From NCBI GenBank assembly GCA_020137815.1, contig CM035350.1:7141447-7205446 (forward strand): a stretch of DNA of 64,000 nt. The letters are read 5' to 3'. The DNA is from Hormiphora californensis (taxonomy: Eukaryota > Ctenophora > Tentaculata > Cydippida > Pleurobrachiidae). Positions 33,496 to 44,019 of this stretch are shown here, piece after piece. The position numbers and the translations under genes are program-made. A model generated the notes under the pieces. It was given only the letters and a program-made list of their open reading frames with translations. It did not search any database and was not told where the DNA came from. Numbering within the stretch: the first letter of the stretch is position 1; the number at the start of each line of letters is the position of its first letter.

Positions 33496-33578
33496 GTACC
33501 TCACCGGTGGCACAACAGTTACAGCAACCCCACAGTAACCGAAGTATACTGCGGGGAGCTGCAAGCCCGGTGAGGCAC
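33496..33578. repeat. Hairpin repeat family A, copy 3
   Basis: GTACCTCACCGG with CCGGTGAGGCAC: 11 of 12 paired. The sequence after it (TCTCTCTCTCCCTCAGTGG) is shared with the copy at 38430. Confidence 0.88.
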
Positions 33579-33789
33579 TAGGAGTATCTCTCTCTCTCCC
33601 TCAGTGGTAAGTAGAGTTGTCGTGGAGGGAGAGGAAGGAATAAGGGAAGTTCCAGGAAGTCAGGTGGAAGGGACAACAACAATCCGACAGGCGGAAGGGA
33701 CAAAGAAGGAAACAACAAAGCGACAGGTGGCAGTCTCCCATCGTCCGATCAACCAGAGAAGCTTCTAAAAGCCATCCGGTTCGAGGAAA

Positions 33790-34074
33790 TTAGTCAGGAC
33801 CACTATTGGTGCGCGGTCGTGCCCACGGAAGGAGTGCTTGGATCATCTTGAAACCGGTATTAAGTTAACTAATGCATATCCATATAATGTCACTTTGGGT
33901 GATGTTCTGACAATCCAATCAAGAGTTATGACGAAAAAACAGTCAAAAAAGACGTTTTAAAGTGACAAAAAGGAGGACTTTTGGATATGCATTAGTTAAC
34001 TTAAAACCGGTTTCAATATTATCAAAGCACTCCTTCCGTGGGCACGACCGCGCACCAATAGTGTTCCTAACTAA
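33790..34074. mobile_element. MITE family B, copy 2
   Basis: Second copy of the 32871-33154 element within the same flanking text (AGCTTCTAAAAGCCATCC..GGTTCGAGG). Its left arm has lost about ten bases (CATATCCATATAATGTCAC). The shared flanks suggest the two copies arose by segmental duplication. Confidence 0.88.
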
Positions 34075-34463
34075 AAGAAATTTATGTAAAGAAATTTAAA
34101 TATATTTATTATTACATTTAATAAAAAAGGAAAAGAGGGGGGGGGGGGGGAGTCAACGCTATTTTAAAATTTAACTGCACTTTAAAATAATAGTTTAAAC
34201 CACATACCATACGGGAAACGCTGGCCTATTCGTGAAACTGGAATCAAAAAATTAACTTAACTATCTCGATTTCCAAAGTACTTCGCTGTTACTAATTTCA
34301 TTCATAGTTACTTTATATCACTGTCATTTATCTAGTACATTTTAAACTTCTACTCAAACACAGGTTAAGCACACAGTGCAGTTGTCAAATACAATATAAA
34401 ATACGAGGCTCTTCACAAGAGGGGGGGGGGGCCTCCAATGAGTTAGCTGTACCAAGGGACAGA

Positions 34464-34554
34464 GTACCTCACCGGTGGCCAGGCATGCCAACAGTTACAG
34501 CAACCCCACAGTAACCGAAGTATACTGCGGGGAGCTGCAAGCCCGGTGAGGCAC
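34464..34554. repeat. Hairpin repeat family A, copy 4
   Basis: GTACCTCACCGG / CCGGTGAGGCAC outer stem, intact inner stem. Confidence 0.88.
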
Positions 34555-34559
34555 TAGGA

Positions 34560-35175
34560 GGAAAAACAGATTAAATATACTATAACCTGTTTCAATCGGA
34601 AGATCGTGTTCACAGGAATTTGTTCACATCCATCTAAATGCTTATCATACTTGTCATTGTTTCTTCATTTTATCAGAATCATTAAATCATCTTTTTTATA
34701 ATCTTTTTCTTATTTTATATTGTTACACAATCCTTTGACGATGAGGATACTAAGCTTACTTTAAACAACTGGGGTAAACCTAACTACATGTCCCAGAACA
34801 GATACACAAATGACAATTCACATTCATGGCAATCATATCTACTGAAGTATCTGGCATCATACAAATGATTGGGTGGTAATCTTTCATGTCTACTATCGGG
34901 CCCGGTAAATATGGGTCCGATATATATATTATATTTGTTATTAATTATTTCTTATTTAGGGATGGGGATGGTCATGATAATTTGTTTATATTGTTACACA
35001 AATTAACATGACCACCCCCATTGTTAATTTAAAGATAAGGATATCCTTTGACGATGAGGATACCAGGCTTTCGTTATAACGTGTTGGGCATAAAAAATGT
35101 CCCCCCTAGACTAGCATAGTTCCAGATATCGTAGAGCTCTAATTATTTTCATTACGATAATATATATGTGCTAGC
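34560..35175. other. Repeat-island spacer
   Basis: AT-rich, no gene seen. Contains ATCCTTTGACGATGAGGATA twice (about 34731 and 35042). Confidence 0.45.
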
Positions 35176-35286
35176 GGCATTCATAGTTCTCAGTTCTATT
35201 AACTAGATGAGTGTCGCTATGTCTAGTTAGATGATACTTTCTTACAAACTTCTTATTACATATTTCACACGTAAATCTTCTTATAT
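35176..35286 (-). pseudogene. Captured zinc-finger fragment 1
   Basis: Minus strand reads RFTCEICNKKFVRKYHLTRH then SDTHLVNRTENYEC, the first C2H2 finger of the gene at 55 kb with one visible amino-acid change (K to E). Still open, but with no exon context; it joins directly to hairpin family C. Confidence 0.85.
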
Positions 35287-35370
35287 CGGCCGGGTTAGAG
35301 AAACCACTTTATGGGCCGACTCTCCCTCGAAATACTTCTAAGGAGAGTCGGGTCCCTGTGGCAATTAAAT
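35287..35370. repeat. Hairpin repeat family C, representative copy
   Basis: Unit CGGGTTAGAGAAACCACTTT, then GGGCCGACTCTCC, a 15-base loop, GGAGAGTCGGGTCCC, TGTGGCAATTAAATATG. About 13 copies, at roughly 35287, 35405, 36931, 38153, 38269, 38633, 38752, 39773, 39889, 40254, 40592, 40707 and 42125, often as pairs 115 bp apart. Some copies read TGAGAGTC instead of GGAGAGTC. Confidence 0.92.
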
Positions 35371-35999
35371 ATGTAGTATTTATACGATAATATAAATGTG
35401 CTAGCGGCCGGGTTAGAGAAACCACTTTATGGGCCGACTCTCCCTCGATATACTTCTAATGAGAGTCGGGTCCCTGTGGCAGGTTACAAATAAATAGGTT
35501 CCACAAAATTTCAGGCAGCGATTGAGGCCACATCGTTTGAGATATCGACCTGAAATTTTGTAGGCATGTTCTATTCTTTGTATATATCGCAAAAGGCAAG
35601 CTTCCCCTCGTCCGGCCAGTGCACTAGGAGTAGTTTATAGGTCGCGGTAACAATGTCGGGTCAGTCATTTGGTTGAAGATTGGGCGTTCCCTGTAAATAC
35701 TGATTTCCTAGGTTGTCAACCATGTCGGGTGGGTTGGGTTACACGTGTTTATATCGGACTGTATTACCAACATACAATGTGAGTATGCAGTACCATAAAC
35801 AAATACATCCAAAGTGTCCTTAGCGAGGCAAACCGGAATCTAACCACATTTAGGCAGGCACCTAAATTAAATAGTAATAATACATTTATATCACATTATA
35901 AATATATATGAGACAGCTGATTGCATGATATCTCATCTGCAATTTTGTAGTTCCGAGATAATCGCAAAAACTATTGCCCACCCTTCGTCAGAAAATAAT

Positions 36000-36492
36000 G
36001 GGGGGGGGGGGGCAAGGCCAAAAAAAGCCAGATCAATCCCGGATTTTAGGGCGGGTCTGGCTTTTTTTGGCCCTACTTTTTTGGTCATTTTGGCATGTAA
36101 TTCTGACATTATATGGTCTGTTTGACATTAAAAACACTTTAAAATGGCTTCTTTGATCTAGTTTTACCATTTTATATCGAAAGGGAAAAAATTTTCATAC
36201 CGAAAAAAGTTTGATATAAAAAAAGCCAGATCAAAAAAAGCCAAAAAAAAGCCAGATCAAAAAAAGCCAAATCAAAAAAAGCCAAAAAAAGCCAGATCAA
36301 AAAAGCCAAAAAAAGCCAGATCAAAAAAGCCAAAAAAAGCCAAAAAAAGCCAGATCAAAAAAAGCCAGATCAAAAAAAGCCAAAAAAAGCCAGATCAAAA
36401 AAAGCCAAAAAAAGACAGATCAAAAAAAGCCAGATCAGACCCGGATTTCAGGGCGGGTTTGGCTTTTTTTGGCCTTGGCCCCCCCCCCCCCC
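36000..36492. mobile_element. G/C-tract-bounded element family P1, copy 1
   Basis: Starts with G13 then CAAGGCCAAAAAAAGCC and ends GGCTTTTTTTGGCCTTGG then C-run. Flanked by 5-bp ATAAT duplications (35995-35999 and 36493-36497). The subterminal CCCGGATTTTAGGGCGGG repeats inverted. The core holds a tandem array of AAAAAAGCCAGATC units. No open frame longer than the repeat itself. Confidence 0.88.
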
Positions 36493-36639
36493 ATAATTGT
36501 AGAATGGAAATGTGCCATTGGATCAAAACGTGAATTTGAAACTGATCTAAGTGAATCTTATCTCAGTTTTGGCATATCTGCACTAGGGCCATCCTGCAAT
36601 CAGCTGTCTCATATAAATGCTCATTATTTATTGAGATAA

Positions 36640-36730
36640 GTACATCACCGGTGGCCAGGCATGCCAACAGTTACAGCAACCCCACATCAACAAAAGTAAA
36701 ATGCGGGGAGCTGCAGGCCCGGTGATGCAC
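36640..36730. repeat. Hairpin repeat family A, copy 5 (A:T form)
   Basis: GTACATCACCGG pairs with CCGGTGATGCAC (11 of 12). Relative to the C:G form both sides of one pair have changed (C to A and G to T). Confidence 0.9.
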
Positions 36731-37074
36731 TAGGAGGAAAATAAACATATCATATACTCATATATCTCATTGAGTGGGCCTTCAAATTGTATCGCGATTT
36801 AAATCTTTTATCTATATCTAAATATAGTCAATACTACACTGAATTGGCGATAGTAGAAACTGGCATGTGCGACGTTTAAATACATTTAATGATATAAAAT
36901 CGATTTAAAATTTTTTATATAAATGTGCTAGCGGCCGGGTTAGAGAAACCACTTTATGGGCCGACTCTCCCTCGATATACTTCTAAGGAGAGTCGGGTCC
37001 CTGTGGCAATTAAATATGTAATATTTATTATCCAGTAGCCAGGGATTAGAGTTGTGTTGGTGCAATAGAACTAG

Positions 37075-37857
37075 GGGGGGGGGGGGCCTGCCGCAAGAAT
37101 CTCATGCCTCATTTGCAATTTTCAGGGTAGCTGGGATTTTTGAGATTTTCGATTTTTGGCTAAAAAACGTGGGATTTTTGAGATTTTTGAGGCAAATCTG
37201 CGATTTTTCGGGGAAAACCCGCAAATTTTTCTCAAAAATCTCATAGAAAGGAAAAATTTCGATTCGAAAATTTGGAATAGAAACAATCCTTGTTGGAGAA
37301 AGTTGGCCTTGATGATAATGCCACAAACAGAAGAGTTATCGAAGTATTTCTACGTAAGTATATAATATTTAACACCCTGTAAATCGATGCCTAAACCATC
37401 TTATTGTTATTATTGAACTAACCACTATGTGTTTTTTTCAGAAGACACAGTACCATCTACCAATAGGGGCAGGCACAAATCTAACGAATCAGGATCCAGT
37501 ACAGCCTCCTCTTCCTCAGTTTCTATAGTATCAGAACCAGTTCCAAACAACAACACACCTCCACACACACCAAACACTCCTAAAGTCCCCGCACGGGATC
37601 CCCTCCAGACCAACAAAACACCACAACCCCCATCCAAAAAACAGTCTAGATCAGCCGCAGTTTCCAGGACTTCTTCTAAAGATGCTACTCCCACCCCAGC
37701 CGCAGTTTCCAGGACTTCTTCTAAAGATGCTACTCCCACTCCAGCCTATGCTCAAAAATCTCAAACGAAATTGAGCAAATTTTCCCTAAAATCTCAAAAA
37801 TCTCATCGGCCGAAAAGAGGGTAGCTGAGATTTTTGCGGCAGGCCCCCCCCCCCCCC
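37075..37857. mobile_element. G/C-tract-bounded element family P2 carrying an exon-like segment
   Basis: Begins with a G-run then CCTGCCGCAAGAATCTCA and ends TGAGATTTTTGCGGCAGG then a C-run. Flanked by AACTAG on both sides (37069-37074, 37858-37863); the unfilled site AGAACTAGTTAAGG is present at 38403 and elsewhere. Inner sequence is rich in AAAATCTCAAAAATCTCA-like words. At 37440 an acceptor (TTTTTTTCAG) precedes an open stretch. Confidence 0.85.
37441..37824 (+). CDS. Exon-like Ser/Thr/Pro-rich open segment inside P2 element
   Basis: Downstream of the acceptor TGTGTTTTTTTCAG the frame is open for about 127 codons to TAG: STNRGRHKSNESGSSTASSS, then TPPHTPNTPKVPARD, then two tandem copies of AAVSRTSSKDATPTP (45-bp duplication). 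Composition suggests an unstructured region of a host protein, possibly captured by the element; the last part (SLKSQKSHRPKRG) runs into the element's own inverted terminus. No known family recognised. Confidence 0.45.
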   Translation, partial: EDTVPSTNRGRHKSNESGSSTASSSSVSIVSEPVPNNNTPPHTPNTPKVPARDPLQTNKTPQPPSKKQSRSAAVSRTSSKDATPTPAAVSRTSSKDATPTPAYAQKSQTKLSKFSLKSQKSHRPKRG

Positions 37858-38042
37858 AACTAGTTAAGGTTGAAGGCTGGGTCTGAATAGTTGCAATGGG
37901 ATTGCTTCACAGTCAAACTTTTCGGACTAGGGTTGTGAGATCATAGTTGCTAGGGAAGAGAGCTCACTGCCAAGACGTGATACAAGTAGGATTGTAGTTG
38001 AAGTACGGTATTTTCATTACGATAATATATATGTGCTAGCGG

Positions 38043-38152
38043 CATTCATAGTTCTTAGTTCTATTAACTAGATGAGTGTCGCTATGTCTAGTTAGACGAT
38101 ACTTTCTTACAAACTTCTTATTACATATTTCACACGTAAATCTTCTTATATC
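38043..38152 (-). pseudogene. Captured zinc-finger fragment 2
   Basis: Near-identical to fragment 1 (35176-35286), again abutting a family C hairpin. The surrounding block, from TTTTCATTACGATAATATAT on, is duplicated. Confidence 0.85.
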
Positions 38153-38429
38153 GGCCGGGTTAGAGAAACCACTTTATGGGCCGACTCTCCCTCGAAATAC
38201 TTCTAAGGAGAGTCGGGTCCCTGTGGCAATTAAATATGTAATATTTATACGATAATATATATGTGCTAGCGGCCGGGTTAGAGAAACCACTTTATGGGCC
38301 GACTCTCCCTCGATATACTTCTAAGGAGAGTCGGGTCCCTGTGGCAATTAAATATGTAATATTTATTATCCAGTAGCCAGGGATGAGAGTTGTGTTGGTG
38401 CAATAGAACTAGTTAAGGTTGAAGGCAGA

Positions 38430-38520
38430 GTACATCACCGGTGGCCAGGCATGCCAACAGTTACAGCAACCCCACAGTAACCGAAGTATACTGCGGGGAG
38501 CTGCAAGCCCGGTGAGGCAC
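38430..38520. repeat. Hairpin repeat family A, copy 6 (intermediate form)
   Basis: GTACATCACCGG faces CCGGTGAGGCAC, so the variable pair is A opposite G, unpaired: the single-mutant state between the C:G and A:T forms. Confidence 0.88.
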
Positions 38521-39061
38521 TAGGAGTATCTCTCTCTCTCCCTCAGTGGTAAGTAGAGTTGTCATGGAGGGAGAGGAAGGAATAAGGGAAGTTCCAGGAA
38601 GTCAGGCGGAAGGTGGTGCTAGGTGGTGCTAGCGGACGGGTTAGAGAAACCACTTTATGGGCCGACTCTCCCTCGAAATACTTCTAAGGAGAGTCGGGTC
38701 CCTGTGGCAATTAAATATGTAATATTTATACGATAATATATATGTGCTAGCGGCCGGGTTAGAGAAACCACTTTATGGGCCGACTCTCCCTCGATATACT
38801 TCTAAGGAGAGTCGGGTCCCTGTGGCAATTAAATATTTAATATTTATTATCCAGTAGCCAGGGATTAGAGTTGTGTTGGTGCAATAGAACTAGTTAAGGT
38901 TGAAGGCTGGGTCTGAATAGTTGCAATGGGACTGCTTCACAGTCAAACTTTTCGGACTAGGGTTGTGAGATCATAGTTGCTAGGGAAGAGAGCTCACTGC
39001 CAAGACGTGATACAAGTAGGATTGTAGTTGAAGTACGGTATTTTCATTACGATAATATATA

Positions 39062-39772
39062 TGTGCTAGCGGCATTCATAGTTCTTAGTTCTATGGGGGG
39101 GGGGGGGGCCAAGGCCAAAAAAAGCCAGATCAATCCCGGATTTTAGGGCGGGTCTGGCTTTTTTTTTGGCTTTTTTTGGCCCTACTTTTTTGGTCATTTT
39201 GGCATGTAATTCTGACATTATATGGTCTGTTTGACATTAAAAACACTTTAAAATGGCTTCTTTGATCTAGTTTTACCATTTTATATCGTAAGGGAAAAAA
39301 ATTTTATATCGAAAAAAGTTTGATATAAAAAAGCCAGATCAAAAAAAGCCAAAAAAATCCAGATCAAAAAAAGCCAAAAAAAGCCAGATCAAAAAAAGCC
39401 AAAAAAAGCCAGATCAAAAAAAGCCAGATCAAAAAAAGCCAAAAAAAGCCAGATCAAAACTGCTAAATCAAAAAAAGCCAGATCAAAAAAAGCCAAAAAA
39501 AGCCAATAAAAGCCAAAAAAGGCCAAAAAAAGCCAGATCAAAAAAGGCCAGATCAAAAAAAGCCAAAAAAAGCCAGATCAAAAAAAGCCAAAAAAAGCCA
39601 GATCAAAAAAAGCCAAAAAAAGCCAGATCAGATCCGGATTTCAGGGCGGGTTTGGCTTTTTTTGGCATTGGCCCCCCCCTCTATTAACTAGATGAGTGTC
39701 GCTATGTCTAGTTAGATGATACTTTCTTACAAACTTCTTATTACATATTTCACACGTAAATCTTCTTATATC
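39062..39772 (-). pseudogene. Captured zinc-finger fragment 3, split by a P1 element
   Basis: The zinc-finger fragment is interrupted at AGTTCTAT by the P1 element 39095-39679 and resumes at TCTATTAACTAG (39680). Fragments 1 and 2 show the uninterrupted sequence. Confidence 0.85.
39095..39679. mobile_element. G/C-tract-bounded element family P1, copy 2 (independent insertion)
   Basis: Same ends and core as the copy at 36000, with more AAAAAAGCCAGATC units. Flanked by TCTAT (39090-39094 and 39680-39684). The empty site AGTTCTATTAACTAG exists at 35199 and 38063, so the boundaries and 5-bp duplication are directly supported. Confidence 0.92.
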
Positions 39773-40413
39773 GGCCGGGTTAGAGAAACCACTTTATGGG
39801 CCGACTCTCCCTCGAAATACTTCTAATGAGAGTCGGGTCCCTGTGGCAATTAAATATGTAATATTTATACGATAATATATATGTGCTAGCGGCCGGGTTA
39901 GAGAAACCACTTTATGGGCCGACTCTCCCTCGATATACTTCTAATGAGAGTCGGGTCCCTGTGGCAATTAAATATGTAATATTTATTATCCAGTAGCCAG
40001 GTTACTCTATGGGACAAATAAATAGGTTCCACAAAATTTCAGGCAGCGATTGCGGCCACATAGTTTGAGATATCGACCTGAAGTTTTGTAGGCATGTTCT
40101 ATTCTTTGTATATATCGCAAAAGGCAAGCTTCCCCTCGTCCGGCCAGTGCACTAGGAGGAAAAACAGGTAACCTGTTTATATCGGACTGTATTACCAACA
40201 TACAATGTGAGTATGCAGTACCATAAACAAATACGATAATATATATGTGCTAGCGGCCGGGTTAGAGAAACCACTTTATGGGCCGACTCTCCCTCGATAT
40301 ACTTCTAAGGAGAGTCGGGTCCCTGTGGCAATTAAATATGTAATATTTATTATCCAGTAGCCAGGGATGAGAGTTGTGTTGGTGCAATAGAACTAGTTAA
40401 GGTTGAAGGCAGA

Positions 40414-40504
40414 GTACATCACCGGTGGCCAGGCATGCCAACAGTTACAGCAACCCCACAGTAACCGAAGTATACTGCGGGGAGCTGCAGGCCCGGTGAG
40501 GCAC
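40414..40504. repeat. Hairpin repeat family A, copy 7 (intermediate form)
   Basis: GTACATCACCGG / CCGGTGAGGCAC with A opposite G, as in the copy at 38430; inner stem intact. Confidence 0.88.
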
Positions 40505-40534
40505 TAGGAGGAAAATAAACATATCATATACTCA

Positions 40535-40592
40535 TATGTCTCTTTTCAAAGACCGTTCATCTCTATAAATCTTCCCACACACACATTTTAAT
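40535..40592 (-). pseudogene. Captured zinc-finger fragment 4 (third finger region)
   Basis: Minus-strand match to the part of the zinc-finger gene encoding CGKIYRDDRSLKR (55088-55145), with small changes; joined to family C hairpin sequence. Confidence 0.7.
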
Positions 40593-41075
40593 CGGCCAGG
40601 TTAGAGAAACCACTTTATGGGCCGACTCTCCCTCGAAATACTTCTAAGGAGAGTCGGGTCCCTGTGGCAATTAAATATGTAATATTTATACGATAATATA
40701 TGTGCTAGCGGCCGGGTTAGAGAAACCACTTTATGGGCCGACTCTCCCTCGATATACTTCTAAGGAGAGTCGGGTCCCTGTGGCAATTAAATATGTAATA
40801 TTTATTATCCAGTAGCCAGGGATGAGAGTTGTGTTGGTGCAATAGAACTAGTTAAGGTTGAAGGCTGGGTCTGAATAGTTGCAATGGGATTGCTTCATAG
40901 GCACAACAGTTACTGTTCTGATATGGCGATTGTAAGAAGTGGGGACTCTGATACAGAAACAAGGGATTATTTATTATATAGATATGAGACAGCTGATTGC
41001 ATGATATCTCATCTGCAATTTTGTAGTTCCGAGATAATCGCAAAAACTATTGCCCACCCTTCGTCAGAAAATAAT

Positions 41076-41548
41076 GGGGGGGGGGGGGGGCAAGGCCAAA
41101 AAAAGCCAGATCAATCCCGGATTTTAGGGCGGGTCTGGCTTTTTTTGGCCCTACTTTTTTGGTCATTTTGGCATGTAATTCTGACATTATATGGTCTGTT
41201 TGACATTAAAAACACTTTAAAATGGCTTCTTTGATCTAGTTTTACCATTTTATATCGAAAGGGAAAAAATTTTCATACCGAAAAAAGTTTGATATAAAAA
41301 AAGCCAGATCAAAAAAAGCCAAAAAAAAGCCAGATCAAAAAAAGCCAAATCAAAAAAAGCCAAAAAAAGCCAAAAAAGGCCAATAAAAGCCAAAAAAAGC
41401 CAGATCAAAAAAGGCCAGATCAAAAAAAGCCAAAAAAAGCCAGATCAAAAAAACCAAAAAAAGCCAGATCAAAAAAAGCCGAAAAAAGCCAGATCAGACC
41501 CGGATTTCAGGGCGGGTTTGGCTTTTTTTGGCCTTGCCCCCCCCCCCC
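41076..41548. mobile_element. G/C-tract-bounded element family P1, copy 3
   Basis: ATAAT duplications at 41071-41075 and 41549-41553. Same insertion site as the copies at 36000 and 42484, so it spread by duplication of the host segment; internal AAAAAAGCCAGATC unit number differs. Confidence 0.88.
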
Positions 41549-41649
41549 ATAATTGTTTTGGCATATCTGCACTAGGGCCATCCTGCAATCAGCTGTCTCA
41601 TATAAATGCTCATTATTTATTAAGATAAGTTATTGGCAATGCCAATAGA

Positions 41650-41740
41650 GTACATCACCGGTGGCCAGGCATGCCAACAGTTACAGCAACCCCACATCAA
41701 CCAAAGTAAAATGCGGGGAGCTGCAGGCCCGGTGATGCAT
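41650..41740. repeat. Hairpin repeat family A, copy 8 (A:T form)
   Basis: GTACATCACCGG / CCGGTGATGCAT; the variable pair is A:T. Confidence 0.88.
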
Positions 41741-42483
41741 TAGAGAGGAGGAAAAACAGATTAAATATTCTATAACCTGTTTCAATTGGAATATCCTATG
41801 GTCGATTTATATTTAAATATTGTCGGCAGCCGTTCTGCTCTAAACGTTGCTACAATAAGGACCATGGTCCAGGGAATCCGCGTGCATATTGATTACAGTT
41901 CACATCACGGGCTATCCAGTACAGACTACATATATAACGAATAAGGGTGGCGTTGCCGCTCCTACTAGCTACCATGGTGTCATCTATATATATATATTTA
42001 TTTATTATTATTATTACATCAATATGTAACCAAACCGTACCGGTTAGACCTGAAACTACACCCTCATGGTGGCGATTATATATATTTATTTATATACTTT
42101 ATATTACTAACATACAGATTACAGTTAGAGAAACCACTTTATGGGCCGACTCTCCCTCGATATACTTCTAAGGAGAGTCGGGTCCCTGTGGCAATTAAAT
42201 ATGTAATATTTATTATCCAGTAGCCAGGGATGAGAGTTGTGTTGGTGCAATAGAACTAGTTAAGGTTGAAGGCTGGGTCTGAATAGTTGCAATGGGATTG
42301 CTTCATAGGCACAACAGTTACTGTTCTGATATGGCGATTGTAAGAAGTGGGGACTCTGATACAGAAACAAGGGATTATTTATTATATAGATATGAGACAG
42401 CTGATTGCATGATATCTCATCTGCAATTTTGTAGTTCCGAGATAATCGCAAAAACTATTGCCCACCCTTCGTCAGAAAATAAT

Positions 42484-42952
42484 GGGGGGGGGGGGCAAGG
42501 CCAAAAAAAGCCAGATCAATCCCGGATTTTAGGGCGGGTCTGGCTTTTTTGGCCCTACTTTTTTGGTCATTTTGGCATGTAATTCTGACATTATATGGTC
42601 TGTTTGACATTAAAAACACTTTAAAATGGCTTCTTTGGTCTAGTTTTACCATTTTATATCGATAGGGAAAAAATTTTCATACCGAAAAAAGTTTGATATA
42701 AAAAAAGCCAGATCAAAAAAAAGCCAAAAAAAGCAAGATCAAAACTGCTAAATTAAAAAAAGCCAGATCAAAAAAAGCCAAAAAAGGCCAATAAAAGCCA
42801 AAAAAGCCAGATCAAAAAAGGCCAGATCAAAAAAAGCCAAAAAAGCCAGATCAAAAAAACCAAAAAAGCCAGATCAAAAAAAGCCGAAAAAAGCCAGATC
42901 AGACCCGGATTTCAGGGCGGGTTTGGCTTTTTTTGGCCTTGGCCCCCCCCCC
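42484..42952. mobile_element. G/C-tract-bounded element family P1, copy 4
   Basis: ATAAT duplications 42479-42483 and 42953-42957; shares flanks with copies 1 and 3. Confidence 0.88.
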
Positions 42953-43053
42953 ATAATTGTTTTGGCATATCTGCACTAGGGCCATCCTGCAATCAGCTGT
43001 CTCATATAAATGCTCATTATTTATTAAGATAAGTTATTGGCAATGCCAATAGA

Positions 43054-43144
43054 GTACATCACCGGTGGCCAGGCATGCCAACAGTTACAGCAACCCCACA
43101 TCAACCAAAGTAAAATGCGGGGAGCTGCAGGCCCGGTGATGCAC
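43054..43144. repeat. Hairpin repeat family A, copy 9 (A:T form)
   Basis: GTACATCACCGG / CCGGTGATGCAC, with an inner-loop variant CATCAACCAAAGTAAAATG shared with copies 5 and 8. Confidence 0.88.
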
Positions 43145-43592
43145 TAGGAGGAAAATAAACATATCATATACTCATATATCTCATTGAGTGGGCCTTCAAA
43201 TTGTATCGCGATTTAAATCTTTTATCTATATCTAAATATAGTCAATACTACACTGAATTGGCGATAGTAGAAACTGGCATGTGCGACGTTTATATACATT
43301 TAATGATATAAAATCGATTTAAAATTTTTTATATAACTGGGCTCAGCTCTTGGGTTTCTGATATGGCGACTGTACGAAGTGGGGCCTCCGACACGGAAAC
43401 AAGGGATTATTTATTATATAGATATGAGACTGCTTATTGCATGATGGCATATCTGCAATCTAGTAGTTCCGCAATTACAGTTCGGACACATTTACAGTCC
43501 TATCCACAGTCACAACATTGGCATATCTGCACTAGGGCCATCCTGCAATCAGCTGTCTCATATAAATGTTAATTATTAATTAAACTAAGTTA

Positions 43593-43935
43593 CGGCCTGC
43601 TTTGTACGTCAGGAGATCTCCCGGAGACGTCCCCCGGAGATCTCCCAGAAAAGTAAAAATTGTACCCTCTGTGAAAAATAGAAAAATTTCCGTTTTACTG
43701 ACTAATTTGGACCCGCTAGAGACAATGCTGCACACAGAAAATTGTCCATTTTGTCAATTTTGTCAATTTTGAGCATTTTCTTGACTTTTGAGAGCGTTTC
43801 TGTGCACAGCATCGTCTCCAGTAGGTCCAATTAGTCGGTAACAACTAATTTCCATAAAGGGTACAATCTTTTTACTTTTCTGGGAGATCTCTGGGGGACG
43901 TCTCCGGGAGCTCTCCCGATGTGCAAATCAGGCCC
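43593..43935. mobile_element. PIF/Harbinger-like MITE
   Basis: 343 bp with about 80-bp inverted arms starting GGCCTG and rich in GGAGATCTCC/GACGTCCCCC words. Flanked by TTA on both sides (43590-43592, 43936-43938); the empty site AAGTTATTGGCAATGCCA is present at 41629 and 43031. A 3-bp TTA duplication fits PIF/Harbinger. Confidence 0.8.
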
Positions 43936-44019
43936 TTATTGGCAATGCCATCAGAGCCAGGCATACCAACAGTTACAGCAACCCCACAAAAACCGAAGTA
44001 AACTGAGGGTAGCTGCAGG

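Noticed and set aside
36100-36440. tRNA- or SINE-derived repeat (AAAAAAGCCAGATC array)
   Set aside because: No A/B box promoter or cloverleaf; the array is confined within the P1 element ends.
35287-42210. Hammerhead ribozyme in the hairpin repeats
   Set aside because: GAGAAAC is present, but no CTGATGA core was found near it on either strand, so the motif is incomplete.
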